DNA of 64,000 nucleotides from Aquabacter cavernae (GTDB taxonomy: Bacteria; Pseudomonadota; Alphaproteobacteria; Rhizobiales; Xanthobacteraceae), in the NCBI RefSeq assembly GCF_003993795.1, contig NZ_RWKV01000015.1:372001-436000 (forward strand), given 5' to 3'. Shown here piece by piece: positions 47,557 through 58,005 of this stretch. The number at the start of each line of letters is the position of its first letter. Position 1 is the first letter of the stretch. Under the pieces are notes generated by a model, which was not told where the DNA came from, searched no databases, and saw only the letters and a program-made list of their open reading frames with translations. A program made the position numbers and the translations under genes.

Positions 47557-49461
47557 TCAGTCCCGCGCGACCGTCTCCGGCGCGCGGGGGGGTGCAGGAG
47601 CCTCGGCGGCAGGCTCCGCATTGGCCTCGACGGCCGGCACAGGCTCCGGCGCCGCCTCGGTTTCGCCCGCAGCGGCCACCGTGGTCTCGATGGCGTCGGG
47701 GGTGGAATCGAACAGGCTGGAATCCATCCCTTCCGGCGTCGGATCGCTGGAGGGCTCCGGCGCGTCGGTGAGCACATGGGCCAACATGCCGCGCGCCACC
47801 TCCCGCTCGCCCATGATGATGAAACCCGCCCCGTTGCTGCGCAGGTGGTCCACCTCCGCCTCGGAATGGGCGCGGGCGATGATCTCCAGATCCGGATTGA
47901 GCGCACGCGCCTTCTTCAGCACGCTGCCCGCCTCGAAACCGTCGGGAATGGCCAGGATCAGGCGCCGCGCATACTGCACCTTGGCGGCGAGCAGAGCGTC
48001 CTGGGCGGCCGCATTGGCATCGATCACCTCGATTCCGGCCCCGCGCAGGGCCTCCACCGCGTCCTTGGCATCCTCGATCACCAGGATCGGCATGCCCGCG
48101 CTGTGCAGCCCCTCACAGACGAGGCGACCCACCCGGCCGTAGCCGACGATCACCGTATGGTCGCTCTTGTCGGTCACAGGAAGCAGGCGGACGGGCTTGG
48201 GCGGCTTCGCTGGCGCGTCCGGTGCATCCCCCGGCACGGGAGCCGGCTGCGCGGTGCGGGCCGTGAAGCGGTCCAGCAGGATGAAGCAGAAGGGGTTCAC
48301 CAGGATGGAGACGATCGCGGCGGCGAGAATCAGGTCCCGCCCTTCCTTGGGCAGCAATCCCAAATCCATGCCGAGGGCGGCCAGGATGAAGGAGAATTCA
48401 CCGATCTGGGCAAGGCTCGCCGAAATCGTGAGGCCGGTGGAGCGATCATAGCCGAACATGCGCACCAGGGCATAGGCCGCCACTGACTTGCCCACCAGCA
48501 CCACCGCGACCGTGGCCAGCAGCGGGAGCGGATGCTCGATGACGATGCGCGGGTCCACGAGCATGCCCACGGATACGAAGAAGATCACCGCGAACGCATC
48601 GCGCAGCGGCAGCGTCTCCTCGGCGGCGCGGTGCGACAGCGGGCTCTCGCTCAGCACCATGCCGGCGAAGAAGGCGCCCAGCGCGAACGACACGCCGAAC
48701 AGCACCGCCGACCCGTAGGCGACGCCCAGCGCGATGGCCAGCACGGCGAGGCGGAACAGTTCGCGCGAGCCGGTATGGGCCACCCAGTGCATGGCCCAGG
48801 GAATGACCTTGCGCCCCACCACCAGCATGAGCACCACGAAGGCCGCCACCTTGCCGAGCGTGATGGCGAGCGTCATCCAGATGCTCGCATCGCCGAAGAA
48901 ATGATGCGCCGCGCCGCCGCCGGCCGCGTTTCCGCCCAGCGCTTCCGACACGGCCGGCAACAGCACCAGGGCGAGGACCATGGCCAGGTCCTCGACGATC
49001 AGCCAGCCCACCGCGATGCGCCCCTGCTCGCTCTCCACCAGCCGCCGTTCCTGCAGGGCGCGCAACAGCACCACCGTGGAAGCGACCGACAAGGCAAGGC
49101 CGAATACGATGCCCCCGCCGATGGGCCAGCCCATGCCCCAGGCCAGCCCCATGCCCATGAGGGTCGCGACGCCGATCTGCGCCACCGCGCCCGGAATGGC
49201 GATGGCGCGCACCGACAAGAGGTCCGAAAGGGAGAAATGAAGCCCCACGCCGAACATCAGCAGGATGACGCCAATCTCGGCGAGTTGGAGGGCGAGATGT
49301 TGATCGGCCACGAAGCCCGGGGTGAACGGCCCCACAAGGACACCCGCCAGCAGGTACCCCACAAGCGGCGAGATCCGCATGCGTTGCGCCAGCGCCCCAA
49401 GGATGAATGCGAGAACCAATGCCCCCACGATGGTTGAGATCAACGGCGTATCGTGGGGCAC
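47557..49461 (-). CDS. Monovalent cation:proton antiporter, KefB/YbaL type (CPA2)
   Basis: 634 residues. The Na+/H+ exchanger domain (about 12 helices, residues 8-390) contains ISPLVGYLLAGVLVGPFTPG, LSVASTVVLLRALQER and FALGAFFAGMVLSESPLSHR. The RCK/TrkA-N domain begins near residue 425 with HTVIVGYGRVGRLVCEGLHS, an NAD-binding Rossmann motif. The C-terminal 85 residues are a low-complexity Pro/Glu/Ala tail. Start GTG 49461 is chosen because AGGAGG lies 7 nt upstream, whereas TTG 49467 abuts it. The role is K+/H+ efflux under stress; which cation and which gating ligand are unknown. Confidence 0.93.
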   Translation of the reverse strand: MPHDTPLISTIVGALVLAFILGALAQRMRISPLVGYLLAGVLVGPFTPGFVADQHLALQLAEIGVILLMFGVGLHFSLSDLLSVRAIAIPGAVAQIGVATLMGMGLAWGMGWPIGGGIVFGLALSVASTVVLLRALQERRLVESEQGRIAVGWLIVEDLAMVLALVLLPAVSEALGGNAAGGGAAHHFFGDASIWMTLAITLGKVAAFVVLMLVVGRKVIPWAMHWVAHTGSRELFRLAVLAIALGVAYGSAVLFGVSFALGAFFAGMVLSESPLSHRAAEETLPLRDAFAVIFFVSVGMLVDPRIVIEHPLPLLATVAVVLVGKSVAAYALVRMFGYDRSTGLTISASLAQIGEFSFILAALGMDLGLLPKEGRDLILAAAIVSILVNPFCFILLDRFTARTAQPAPVPGDAPDAPAKPPKPVRLLPVTDKSDHTVIVGYGRVGRLVCEGLHSAGMPILVIEDAKDAVEALRGAGIEVIDANAAAQDALLAAKVQYARRLILAIPDGFEAGSVLKKARALNPDLEIIARAHSEAEVDHLRSNGAGFIIMGEREVARGMLAHVLTDAPEPSSDPTPEGMDSSLFDSTPDAIETTVAAAGETEAAPEPVPAVEANAEPAAEAPAPPRAPETVARD

Positions 49462-49636
49462 GAACAATCCTCCTGATTGAAATCCGGTCGGTTTTCTGGC
49501 GGGAACCTTCAGCGTAGCGGAAACGCGCGCAGCAGGAAGGGCCTCCAGGCATGCCCCCGGGGCACCCTGCCATGACCGAGCGTGAGCGGCACCATCTTCA
49601 TATGGAGGGGAAATGGGACCAAGGAATGAAGGTTAA

Positions 49637-49666
49637 ACAAAAAAGGCGCTGCCGAAGCAGCGCCTT
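49637..49666 (-). terminator. Rho-independent terminator of leuD
   Basis: A 10-bp stem AAGGCGCTGC / GCAGCGCCTT with a TTCG tetraloop on the minus strand, followed by TTTTTTGTTT, 28 nt after the leuD stop. Confidence 0.95.
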
Positions 49667-49693
49667 GCCGTCGCACCCATGAAAAAACCGCCC

Positions 49694-50299
49694 TCAGAGC
49701 CAAGGCCGATCCGTCTTCATCCCCGCCTCGAAGCCGGTGATGCTCGTCTCCTTCTCCAGGGTCAGGCCGATATCGTCCAGGCCCTCCATGAGGCAGCGCT
49801 TGCGGAACGGGTCGATCTCGAAGGAGATGGCGCCGCCGTCCGGCCCGCGGATCTCCTGCGCGCCGAGATCCACGGTGAGCGTGGCATTGGCGCCGCGCTC
49901 GGCGTCCTCGAACAGCTTCTCCAGTTCCTCGGGGGAGACCACGATGGGCAGGATGCCGTTCTTGAAGCAGTTATTGTAGAAGATGTCGGCGAAGCCCGTG
50001 GAGATCACGCAGCGGATGCCGAAGTCCAGCAGCGCCCAGGGTGCGTGCTCGCGCGAGGAGCCGCAGCCGAAATTGTCGCCCGCCACCAGGACCTTGGCGT
50101 TGCGATAGGCCGGCTGGTTCAGGACGAAGTCCAGATTCTCAGACCCGTCCTCGTTGTAGCGCATCTCGGAGAACAGGCCCTTGCCGAGGCCGGTGCGCTG
50201 GATGGTCTTCAGATACTGCTTGGGGATGATCATGTCGGTATCGACATTGACCAGCTTCATGGGCGCCGCGACGCCCTCCAGAACCGTGAACTTTTCCAT
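49694..50299 (-). CDS. leuD: 3-isopropylmalate dehydratase, small subunit
   Basis: Swivel-domain subunit that pairs with LeuC in leucine synthesis. It has 201 residues. Start ATG 50299 ([13 protein letters not shown]) is preferred because GAAGG sits 9 nt upstream; ATG 50308 abuts that site. Signature stretches are [16 protein letters not shown] and [18 protein letters not shown]. It lies 1.1 kb from leuC, with a metallopeptidase gene on the same strand and a tiny opposite-strand gene between. Confidence 0.97.
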   Translation of the reverse strand: MEKFTVLEGVAAPMKLVNVDTDMIIPKQYLKTIQRTGLGKGLFSEMRYNEDGSENLDFVLNQPAYRNAKVLVAGDNFGCGSSREHAPWALLDFGIRCVISTGFADIFYNNCFKNGILPIVVSPEELEKLFEDAERGANATLTVDLGAQEIRGPDGGAISFEIDPFRKRCLMEGLDDIGLTLEKETSITGFEAGMKTDRPWL

Positions 50300-50349
50300 G
50301 ATCGCCATCCTTCGGGCGGCCGTGCCGCCAGTCTCGTATTGATTTGAAA

Positions 50350-50769
50350 TCAGATGTCGGCGGCGTCCTCGATCCGCTCCATGTCCTCGTCCGAGAGGCC
50401 GAAATGGTGGCCGATCTCGTGCACCAGCACATGGGTGACAACGCCGCCCAGGCTTTCCTCGTGTTCCGCCCAATAGTCGAGGATGGGGCGGCGATAGAGG
50501 AAGATCATGTTGGGCAGACGCCCGGTCTCCCCCACGGCCGCGTCCTGCGCCATGCCGATGCCGTGGAACAGGCCCAGCAGGTCGAAGGGCGTTTCCGCCT
50601 CCATCTCGTCCAGAACCTCGTCCGTGGGGAAATCCTCCACACGGATGACCACGCCCGCCACCAGGCGGCGGAAACTCTCCGGAAGCCCCGCGAACGCACG
50701 GTCCGCCAGCGCCTCCATGTCCTCCAGGGACGGCGCGACGCGCTCGCTCCAATCCTCGTGTGCGGGCAT
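50350..50769 (-). CDS. Zincin-like metallopeptidase family protein
   Basis: 139 residues of the small acidic metallopeptidase family (PF06262-type). The zinc motif [11 protein letters not shown] lies near residue 118, preceded by [20 protein letters not shown] and a conserved N-terminal helix region ([20 protein letters not shown]). It is cytoplasmic, without a signal peptide. The target is unknown. It ends 50 nt before leuD, on the same strand, so co-transcription with leuD is likely. A GGGAGG ribosome site is 9 nt before ATG 50769. Confidence 0.9.
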   Translation of the reverse strand: MPAHEDWSERVAPSLEDMEALADRAFAGLPESFRRLVAGVVIRVEDFPTDEVLDEMEAETPFDLLGLFHGIGMAQDAAVGETGRLPNMIFLYRRPILDYWAEHEESLGGVVTHVLVHEIGHHFGLSDEDMERIEDAADI

Positions 50770-50849
50770 TCCTCGTGCCTCCCAAGGCGGGTAAGGAACC
50801 TTTAACCATGTGCCGCCGTTGAGAGCACAGACTGCACACGGAGGCTGAC

Positions 50850-50981
50850 ATGCTGCGCAAGCTGGCGGTCACGGCGAGTGTCGTGACCATTCTTGGCGTC
50901 GCCGCCTATTTCGCCCCTCAGGAAACCGGGCCTATCGCTCAGGCCGGAGCCCACGCGCCCATCGTGATTCTGGCGGCGTAA
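50850..50981 (+). CDS. Very small hydrophobic protein, 43 residues
   Basis: Sequence begins [20 protein letters not shown] and ends APIVILAA: one basic-then-hydrophobic segment that could be an uncleaved anchor or a signal peptide, then a short tail. GGAGG lies 6 nt before ATG 50850, and a strong hairpin follows. It is on the strand opposite leuC and the metallopeptidase. No family is recognised. It is plausible rather than proven. Confidence 0.45.
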   Translation: MLRKLAVTASVVTILGVAAYFAPQETGPIAQAGAHAPIVILAA

Positions 50982-51001
50982 TTCTGACGGCCTGACTGTT
51001 C

Positions 51002-51024
51002 GGGCGGCGGGTACACCGCCGCCC
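51002..51024. terminator. Hairpin between leuC and the opposite-strand small gene
   Basis: A perfect 9-bp stem GGGCGGCGG / CCGCCGCCC with loop GTACA, 9 nt beyond the leuC stop and about 20 nt after the small gene. There is no T-tract; probably bidirectional. Confidence 0.65.
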
Positions 51025-51033
51025 TCTTCCGCA

Positions 51034-52461
51034 TCACGCGGCGTGGGGCCAGTTCCGCACGTCCACGAAACGGCCCGCAATCGCCGCCGCCGCCGCCATG
51101 GCGGGGGACACGAGATGCGTGCGGCCCTTGAAGCCCTGGCGTCCCTCGAAATTGCGGTTCGAGGTGGAGGCGCAGCGCTCTTCCGGCGAGAGCCGGTCGG
51201 GATTCATGGCAAGGCACATGGAGCAGCCCGGCTCTCGCCACTCGAACCCGGCTTCCTTGAAGATCAGGTCAAGGCCCTCGGCCTCGGCCTGCGCCTTCAC
51301 GAGGCCGGAGCCGGGGACCACCATGGCGCTCACCCGCGCATTCACCTTCTGGCCGCCGATCATATGGGCCGCCTGCCGCAGATCCTCGATGCGTCCATTG
51401 GTGCAGGAGCCGATGAACACCCGGTCCAGCGCAATGTCGGTGATCTTGGTGCCGGCGGTGAGGCCCATATAGGCCAGGGCGCGCTTCTTCGCCCCGCGCT
51501 TCACCTCGTCCTCGATCAAATCGGGATCGGGCACCAGACCTTCCACGGAGATCACATCCTCCGGGCTCGTGCCCCAGGAGACGATGGGAGGCAGGCTCGC
51601 GCCGTCCAGGCGGATTTCGGTGTCGAAGAAGGCGCCGGGATCGGTGCGCAGCGTCTCCCAATAGCGGATGGCCGCATCCCAGTCCGCGCCACGGGGGCTC
51701 TTGGGACGATCCTTGAGATAGGCGAAAGCCTTCTCGTCGGGCGCCACGAGGCCCGCGCGCGCGCCGCCCTCGATGGACATGTTGCAGACCGTCATGCGGC
51801 CTTCCATGGAGAGGTCGCGGATGGTGTCGCCCGCATATTCGATCACATAGCCGGTGCCGCCGGCCGTGCCGATGGTGCCGATGATGGCGAGGACCACGTC
51901 CTTCGCGCCGACGCCTTCGGGCAATTGCCCGTCCACCGTCACGCGCATGTTCTTCGCCTTCTTCTGGATCAGCGTCTGGGTGGCGAGCACATGCTCCACC
52001 TCAGACGTGCCGATGCCGTGGGCGAGCGCGCCGAAGGCGCCATGGGTGGAGGTGTGGCTGTCGCCGCATACGATGGTGGTGCCGGGCAGCGTGAAGCCCT
52101 GCTCGGGGCCCACCACGTGCACGACGCCCTGGCGACGGTCGAAGCCGTCATAATATTCGATGCCGAACTCCTTCACATTCTCCGCCAAAGCGGCGATCTG
52201 CGCGGCGCTCTCGGGATCGGGGTTCGGCAGGGAGCGGTCGGTGGTGGGGACATTGTGGTCCACCACGGCCAGGGTCTTGTGCGGCGCGCGCACCTGGCGA
52301 CCGGTCATGCGCAGCCCCTCGAAGGCCTGCGGGCTCGTCACTTCGTGGACGAGATGGCGGTCGATATAGAGGAGGCAGGTGCCGTCCTCCTGGCGCGAGA
52401 CCACATGGTCGTCGAAGATCTTGTCGTACAGGGTGCGCGGGGCGCTCGCCGAGGTGCTCAT
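51034..52461 (-). CDS. leuC: 3-isopropylmalate dehydratase, large subunit
   Basis: Aconitase-type [4Fe-4S] subunit that isomerises 2- to 3-isopropylmalate with LeuD. It has 475 residues. Cluster ligands are visible in [13 protein letters not shown] and [11 protein letters not shown]. The active-site stretch [20 protein letters not shown] lies near residue 135. The ending DVRNWPHAA is typical. The 364-bp upstream gap to pckA probably holds its promoter; a 55-codon frame there (52541-52708) lacks a ribosome site and Leu codon runs, so I see no leader peptide. Confidence 0.98.
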   Translation of the reverse strand: MSTSASAPRTLYDKIFDDHVVSRQEDGTCLLYIDRHLVHEVTSPQAFEGLRMTGRQVRAPHKTLAVVDHNVPTTDRSLPNPDPESAAQIAALAENVKEFGIEYYDGFDRRQGVVHVVGPEQGFTLPGTTIVCGDSHTSTHGAFGALAHGIGTSEVEHVLATQTLIQKKAKNMRVTVDGQLPEGVGAKDVVLAIIGTIGTAGGTGYVIEYAGDTIRDLSMEGRMTVCNMSIEGGARAGLVAPDEKAFAYLKDRPKSPRGADWDAAIRYWETLRTDPGAFFDTEIRLDGASLPPIVSWGTSPEDVISVEGLVPDPDLIEDEVKRGAKKRALAYMGLTAGTKITDIALDRVFIGSCTNGRIEDLRQAAHMIGGQKVNARVSAMVVPGSGLVKAQAEAEGLDLIFKEAGFEWREPGCSMCLAMNPDRLSPEERCASTSNRNFEGRQGFKGRTHLVSPAMAAAAAIAGRFVDVRNWPHAA

Positions 52462-52767
52462 GGGTGATATGTCCTAAGGATCGCCGACGCGCGAAGGCAG
52501 CGTCGGGCTGTGCCGGTGACTGACGGAGAAAGGTCGAGGGTCAGCGAAGCGCGGCGAGGGCCGCGGTCGTGAACCGGCCGAAGAAGCGCCCCGGCAGGCG
52601 CACATGATCCGGCACCGCGGCGAATTCCATGGTGGTGCGCGCATGGGTCCCGGCGGCGCAGAACGCGGCCAGAGACGGGCACGGACCATGGATGCGGCGA
52701 GGGCTCATGACATATTTTTAGCAGTTCCAGGCTCGCGCGACAATGGATTGCGCACCGCCATCGAACA

Positions 52768-52798
52768 AGGGCCGCCGCCGGTTACCGGGGGCGGCCCT
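52768..52798 (-). terminator. Terminator of pckA
   Basis: A long stem AGGGCCGCC...CCGG / CCGG...GGCGGCCCT with a short loop and one mismatched step, then TTGTTC on the minus strand, 28 nt after the pckA stop. Confidence 0.8.
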
Positions 52799-52825
52799 CA
52801 CAATGTCGTCAGGCCGCGGCCTGCC

Positions 52826-54439
52826 TCACTCGGCGGCGATGCGGACCTGAGGCTGGGCGTCCCGCACGGAGGCGTCCACATGCTTCTCGAAGCGCGCGAA
52901 ATTCTCCTGGAACATGGACACGAGGCGGCGCGCCGTCACGTCGAAGTCCGCCTTGTCCGCCCAGGTCTTGGACGGATAGAGGATGTGCGGCTCGACGCCC
53001 GGCAGCGAGGTGGGCACCGCGAAACCGAAATAGGGGTCGGTGCGGAACGCCACGTCCTTCAGCGAGCCGTTGAGGGCCGCCGTGAGCAGGGTGCGCGTGA
53101 CCTTGATGGGCATGCGTCGGCCGACGCCGAACTTGCCGCCGGTCCAGCCGGTATTCACCAGCCAGCAATCCACGCCATGCTCCGCGATGAGGCTGCGCAG
53201 CATGTTGCCGTAGACGCTGGGGTGGCGCGGCAGGAAGGGGGCGCCGAAGCAGGTGGAGAAGGTGGCCTCGGGATCCTTCACGCCCTTTTCCGTGCCGGCG
53301 ACCTTGGCGGTGTAGCCGGACAGGAAGTGGTACATGGCCTGGTCGGGGGTCAGGCGCGCGATGGGCGGCATGACGCCGAACGCATCCGCCACCAGCATGA
53401 TGATGTTCTTGGGCTGCCCCGCCTTGCCGCTGGGGCTGGCATTGGGGATGAAGTCCAGCGGATAGCAGGAGCGGGTATTCTGGGTCAGGCGGCCATCGTC
53501 GAAGTCCGGCACCTGGGTCACGGGATCGAGGATGACGTTCTCCAGGATGGTGCCGAAGCGGTTGGAGGCCGCGAAGATCTCGGGCTCCGCTTCCTTGGAG
53601 AGGTTGATGGTCTTGGCATAGCAGCCGCCTTCGAAATTGAAGACGCCGCCCTTGCCCCAGCCATGCTCGTCATCGCCCAGCAGGGTGCGGTTGGGATCGG
53701 CCGACAGGGTGGTCTTGCCGGTGCCCGACAGGCCGAAGAACACCGCCACGTCGCCGTCCTGGCCCACATTGGCCGAGCCGTGCATGGGCAGCACGCCCTT
53801 GGCGGGGAGCAGGTAGTTCAGGAAGGTGAAGACCGACTTCTTCATCTCGCCCGCATAGGACGAGGAGCCGATGAGCACGATGCCGCGCTTGAAGTTCACC
53901 GCGATGACGGTGTCCGAGCGCACGCCGTGGCGGGCAGGATCCGCCTTGAAGCTCGGCAGGTCGATGATGGTCATCTCGGGCACGAAGCCGTCAAGCTCGG
54001 ACCGCTCGGGCCGGCGCAGCATGGTGCGGATGAACAGCGAGTGCCAAGCGTATTCGGTATAGACGCGCGCCTTGATCTGGTAGTCGCGGTCGGCGCCGCC
54101 ATAGAGGTCCTGGGCGTAGAGCGTCTTGCCCTCGGCGGCCTTCAGGAAGTCTTCGTAGAGGACATCGAACTGCGCTTCAGTGATGGCGCCGTTATTGTCC
54201 CACCATACCTCACCCTCGGTGGCGGCATCCTTGACGACGAACTTGTCCTTGGGGCTGCGGCCGGTATGCACGCCGGTCTCGGCGGCGAGCGCGCCGCCAC
54301 TGGTCAGGCGGGCCTCGCGATTGGCGAGCGCATGCTCATACAGCGCCGGCTCGGTCAGGTTCCAATGTACGCCCGCAAGCTGCCGCAGCCCGAAGCTGTC
54401 CGCGCCGCAGGCGCTGTTGCGTTGTCCGGTCTCGAGCAC
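52826..54439 (-). CDS. pckA: Phosphoenolpyruvate carboxykinase (ATP)
   Basis: Gluconeogenic enzyme turning oxaloacetate and ATP into phosphoenolpyruvate and CO2. It has 537 residues from GTG 54439 ([18 protein letters not shown]), with AGGAGACG upstream. The frame stays open 39 codons further but that part is not homologous. Visible are the P-loop [18 protein letters not shown], the metal-site loop [20 protein letters not shown], and [15 protein letters not shown]. It neighbours, in divergent order, the chvI-chvG system, a layout known from rhizobia. Confidence 0.98.
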   Translation of the reverse strand: MLETGQRNSACGADSFGLRQLAGVHWNLTEPALYEHALANREARLTSGGALAAETGVHTGRSPKDKFVVKDAATEGEVWWDNNGAITEAQFDVLYEDFLKAAEGKTLYAQDLYGGADRDYQIKARVYTEYAWHSLFIRTMLRRPERSELDGFVPEMTIIDLPSFKADPARHGVRSDTVIAVNFKRGIVLIGSSSYAGEMKKSVFTFLNYLLPAKGVLPMHGSANVGQDGDVAVFFGLSGTGKTTLSADPNRTLLGDDEHGWGKGGVFNFEGGCYAKTINLSKEAEPEIFAASNRFGTILENVILDPVTQVPDFDDGRLTQNTRSCYPLDFIPNASPSGKAGQPKNIIMLVADAFGVMPPIARLTPDQAMYHFLSGYTAKVAGTEKGVKDPEATFSTCFGAPFLPRHPSVYGNMLRSLIAEHGVDCWLVNTGWTGGKFGVGRRMPIKVTRTLLTAALNGSLKDVAFRTDPYFGFAVPTSLPGVEPHILYPSKTWADKADFDVTARRLVSMFQENFARFEKHVDASVRDAQPQVRIAAE

Positions 54440-54584
54440 GGCTCGTCTCCTCTGGCCTTCAACATGACGTTGCACGCCTGCCCGCTTTCGCTGAGCTTTG
54501 GCGGAAGCGCGGAACTTAGAGGGCGGCACGGGTTCTGTGAACCACTTCGCCCCCATTTAAAAACGATTTAATCTCAGCTTTTCT

Positions 54585-55289
54585 TCAATTACGCGCTTCT
54601 TTCGCAAGTGCCACAAGAACTTCTCGCACCGCAGCAAGACTTGTTGCGCGACGCGGGAAAGGCAGGCGCCGCACCTGGGACTCCAGTTGCAGATCGCAGC
54701 CGGACGGGTCGATGGCGATCATGCGCCAGTCACCGGCCTGTGCGCCGAGGAGCGCCGTGGCATAGAGGCCGATGGCGTCCGCATGATCCGAATTCATATG
54801 GTCGAGGACCCCCTTCGCCCGTTCGCGCACCTCGTCCGCCTCCGACCAGTCGATGGTGATCGTGGCACCGGGCAAGGTGGAGATGCGGCCGAACCCTTCC
54901 ACCAGATGAACCTCCTCACACGACACGCGATAGAAGGCGAAGTCGGCGAAGTCCACATAGGTTGCCGCGTCCGCATGCCATGTGAGGAACCGCCCCTTCA
55001 CCGCGTCCGCCTCCACCCGCGCGATCCGGCCAATGAGGCTGGCGCGGGGCGCGTTCATAGGGTCCGCGGCCCGCACATCGGTCACGAGAAGCGAAACCTT
55101 GTCGTCCCGTTTCAGGTTCCCCGTATGGCGGGCGAGATCCGACAGGAGCAGCAGCGGCGCGCCGTCCGCGTCGGGCGCCACGGTCACCAGCGAAACATAA
55201 GGCGCGCCGCCCTCCTCCAGGGTGGCAAGGCTCGCATAGCGCGCCTCGCGCAGCAGGCGAACCACGGTGGCGGAGAGGTCGTTGGGCAT
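54585..55289 (-). CDS. HugZ-like FMN-binding (pyridoxamine-oxidase fold) protein
   Basis: 234 residues. The N-terminal split-barrel domain shows ARYASLATLEEGGAPYVSLV and PLLLLSDLARHTGNLKRD. The C-terminal DUF2470-like domain has VLDHMNSDHADAIGLYA and IDPSGCDLQL. HugZ relatives bind or degrade haem; other members are flavin-dependent oxidases, so function here is only suggested. ATG 55289 has no strong ribosome site. It is divergent from chvI. Confidence 0.88.
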   Translation of the reverse strand: MPNDLSATVVRLLREARYASLATLEEGGAPYVSLVTVAPDADGAPLLLLSDLARHTGNLKRDDKVSLLVTDVRAADPMNAPRASLIGRIARVEADAVKGRFLTWHADAATYVDFADFAFYRVSCEEVHLVEGFGRISTLPGATITIDWSEADEVRERAKGVLDHMNSDHADAIGLYATALLGAQAGDWRMIAIDPSGCDLQLESQVRRLPFPRRATSLAAVREVLVALAKEARN

Positions 55290-55499
55290 GGCGGCAATCC
55301 GGAAAAGGCGGGAAATCTGGGGTGCAAGGCAGGCATGGCGCGCGCGCCTTGGCCACCTGTGGAAGCTCCCGCGTTGTTGATAAAGGGTTTTGGCGCTATT
55401 TTTAGGCGACGGACACGCGCAGTGTCACATTTCGGCCACGCGAACGGGGTTCACCCCTGTTAGATCAGCGTTGCCGCCCGACGCTTGAAAAGAGGTGTC

Positions 55500-56201
55500 A
55501 TGCCCACGATCGCCCTCGTCGATGACGACCGTAACATCCTGACCTCCGTCTCCATCGCGCTGGAGGCCGAGGGCTACAGGATCGACACCTATACCGATGG
55601 CGCCTCCGCCCTCGACGGTTTCAAGTCCAATCCGCCCGACCTCGCCATCTTCGACATCAAGATGCCCCGCATGGACGGCATGGAGTTGCTGCGGCGCGTG
55701 CGGCAGAAGACCGACATGCCGGTGATCTTCCTCACCTCCAAGGACGAGGAGATCGACGAATTGTTCGGCCTCAAGATGGGCGCCGACGACTTCATCAAGA
55801 AGCCCTTCTCCCAGCGCCTGCTGGTGGAGCGGGTGAAGGCGGTGCTGCGCCGCTTCGCCGGCAAGGACGGCACCGCCCCGCGCGAGACGGACAGCGCCAA
55901 GGTGCTGGAGCGCGGCCTGCTGCGCATGGATCCCGAGCGCCACACCTGCACCTGGAAGGGCGAGCCCGTGACCCTCACGGTCACCGAGTTCCTGATCCTC
56001 CAGGCGCTCGCCCAGCGCCCGGGCGTGGTGAAGAGCCGCAACGCGCTGATGGATGCGGCCTATGACGATCAGGTCTATGTGGACGACCGCACCATCGACA
56101 GCCACATCAAGCGGCTGCGCAAGAAGTTCAAGTCCACGGACGACAATTTCGATATGATCGAGACCCTGTACGGGGTCGGCTACCGCTTCAAGGAAGCGTG
56201 A
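55500..56201 (+). CDS. chvI: Response regulator ChvI
   Basis: OmpR-type regulator, 233 residues. The receiver shows [20 protein letters not shown], the phospho-Asp in [13 protein letters not shown] and the Lys in DDFIKKPFS. The DNA-binding domain shows [20 protein letters not shown] and [17 protein letters not shown]. ChvI-ChvG (ExoS, BvrRS in relatives) controls envelope, exopolysaccharide and acid or host responses in Rhizobiales. ATG 55500 matches orthologues; AGAGGT lies very close upstream, and TTG 55485 is an alternative. It is 43 nt from chvG. Confidence 0.96.
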   Translation: MPTIALVDDDRNILTSVSIALEAEGYRIDTYTDGASALDGFKSNPPDLAIFDIKMPRMDGMELLRRVRQKTDMPVIFLTSKDEEIDELFGLKMGADDFIKKPFSQRLLVERVKAVLRRFAGKDGTAPRETDSAKVLERGLLRMDPERHTCTWKGEPVTLTVTEFLILQALAQRPGVVKSRNALMDAAYDDQVYVDDRTIDSHIKRLRKKFKSTDDNFDMIETLYGVGYRFKEA

Positions 56202-56244
56202 GAGCGGGCGCCCGAAGGAGCCCGCGCTCCGGGCGCCCATCCCC

Positions 56245-58005
56245 ATGACGACCGACGCAGACCAGATCCCCGACCCACAGCGCAAGGCCCCCCTGGGCCT
56301 TTTCGCGGCCCTGCGCCGCGTGCCCCGCTTCGTGGCGTTCAAGGGCTTCTCCAGCCTCACCCGGCGCATCGTCCTGCTGAATCTGGCGGGCCTGTGCGCG
56401 CTGGTGTCGGGCATTCTCTATCTGTCGGAATTCCGCGCCGGCCTCATCGACGCGCGCGTCCAGAGCCTTTTGGTCCAGGGCGAGATCATCGCCGCCGCCA
56501 TCGCCGCCTCGGCGCAGGTGGAGACCAATGCCATCACCATCGATCCCGAGCGGCTGCTGGAGCTGCAGGCGGGCGACAGCTACGGGCCGGACGAGGGCTT
56601 CTCGCCCCTGGAATTCCCCATCAATCCCGAGCGCGTCGCCCCGGTCCTGCGCCGCCTTGTGGGCCCCACCGGCACCCGCGCGCGCATCTATGACCGTGAC
56701 GGGATGATGCTGCTGGATTCCCGCTCGCTCTATTCGCGCGGCGAGATCCTGCGCTTCGACCTGCCCTCGCCCACCGAGACCCCGCCCGGCCTGATGGAGC
56801 GCGCCTGGCGCGCGGCCCACAGCTGGATCGGCCGGGGCGAGCTGCCGCTCTACAAGGAGTTCGGCCCCCAGAGCGGCAAGGAATATCCCGAGGTGGCCTC
56901 AGCCGCGCTGGGCCAGAAGGCGAGCGCCGTGCGCGTGGACGAGCGCGGGCGCATCGTCGTCTCCGTGGCGGTTCCCATCCAGCGCTTCCGGGCCATCCTC
57001 GGCGTGCTGCTCCTCTCCACCCAGGGCGGGGAGATCGACCAGGCGGTGGAGGCGGAGCGCTTCGTCATCGTGCGCGTCTTCCTCGTGGCGGCGGCGGTGA
57101 TGGTGCTGCTCTCCATCCTCCTGGCGGGCACCATCGCGGACCCCGTGCGCAAGCTGGCGGCGGCGGCGGAACGGGTGCGCCGGCGCACCAAGTCGCGCGT
57201 GGAGATCCCCGACTTCACCTCTCGCTCCGACGAGATCGGCCATCTCTCCGGCGCGCTGCGCGACATGACCAGCGCCCTCTATAACCGCATCGAGGCCATC
57301 GAGAGCTTCGCGGCGGACGTGGCGCACGAATTGAAGAACCCGCTCACCTCCCTGCGCTCGGCGGTGGAAACCCTGCCGCTCGCCAAGAGCGACACCTCCC
57401 GCGCGCGGCTGCTGGAAGTGATCCAGCACGACGTGAAGCGGCTCGACCGCCTCATCTCGGATATTTCCGATGCGAGCCGCCTCGATGCCGAGCTTCAGCG
57501 CCAGGAAGCGGACAGCGTGGACCTGAAGCAGTTGCTGGAGATGGTGGTGGGCATGGCGCAGGACGTGCGCCGTGACGACGGCGTCAGCGTCGCCCTGGAC
57601 TTCGAGCGCGCGCCCGGCGCGCCGCAGGGCTTCACCATTCCTGGCCATGCCTCGCGCCTCGGCCAGGTGGTGGACAATCTCGTCTCCAACGCCCGCTCCT
57701 TCTCGCCGGAAGGCAGCACGGTGCGCGTCACTTGCCGCCGCCTCAAGACGGCCATCGAGATCCGGGTGGAGGACCAGGGTCCCGGCATCCGGCCCGACGC
57801 CATCGACCGCATCTTCGAGCGCTTCTACACGGACCGCCCCCACCAGGGCTTCGGGCAGAATTCCGGCCTCGGCCTCTCCATCTCCCGCCAGATCGTGGAA
57901 GCCCATGGCGGGCGGATCTGGGCCGAGAACCGCACGGAGCCGGACGGCGAAGGCGGCGAGAGGATTCTGGGGGCGCGCCTCACTGTGCGCCTGCCGAGCA
58001 CATGA
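56245..58005 (+). CDS. chvG: Sensor histidine kinase ChvG
   Basis: 586 residues. There is a first membrane helix at about 42-63 (IVLLNLAGLCALVSGILYLS) and a periplasmic sensor domain of about 205 residues. A second helix at about 270-295 is followed by HAMP (TIADPVRKLAAAAERVRRR). The H-box is DVAHELKNPLTSLRSAVE with His near 363, then N-box DNLVSNARSFS, G1 VEDQGPGIRPD and G2 GLGLSISRQIVEAHGGRI. In Sinorhizobium the periplasmic inhibitor ExoR binds this domain. Its stop overlaps hprK by ATGA, tying it to the PTS cassette. Confidence 0.96.
   Translation: MTTDADQIPDPQRKAPLGLFAALRRVPRFVAFKGFSSLTRRIVLLNLAGLCALVSGILYLSEFRAGLIDARVQSLLVQGEIIAAAIAASAQVETNAITIDPERLLELQAGDSYGPDEGFSPLEFPINPERVAPVLRRLVGPTGTRARIYDRDGMMLLDSRSLYSRGEILRFDLPSPTETPPGLMERAWRAAHSWIGRGELPLYKEFGPQSGKEYPEVASAALGQKASAVRVDERGRIVVSVAVPIQRFRAILGVLLLSTQGGEIDQAVEAERFVIVRVFLVAAAVMVLLSILLAGTIADPVRKLAAAAERVRRRTKSRVEIPDFTSRSDEIGHLSGALRDMTSALYNRIEAIESFAADVAHELKNPLTSLRSAVETLPLAKSDTSRARLLEVIQHDVKRLDRLISDISDASRLDAELQRQEADSVDLKQLLEMVVGMAQDVRRDDGVSVALDFERAPGAPQGFTIPGHASRLGQVVDNLVSNARSFSPEGSTVRVTCRRLKTAIEIRVEDQGPGIRPDAIDRIFERFYTDRPHQGFGQNSGLGLSISRQIVEAHGGRIWAENRTEPDGEGGERILGARLTVRLPST

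Noticed and set aside
52541-52708. A 55-codon minus-strand frame upstream of leuC, considered as a leucine leader peptide
   Set aside because: No ribosome site, no run of leucine codons and no terminator/antiterminator pair visible before leuC.
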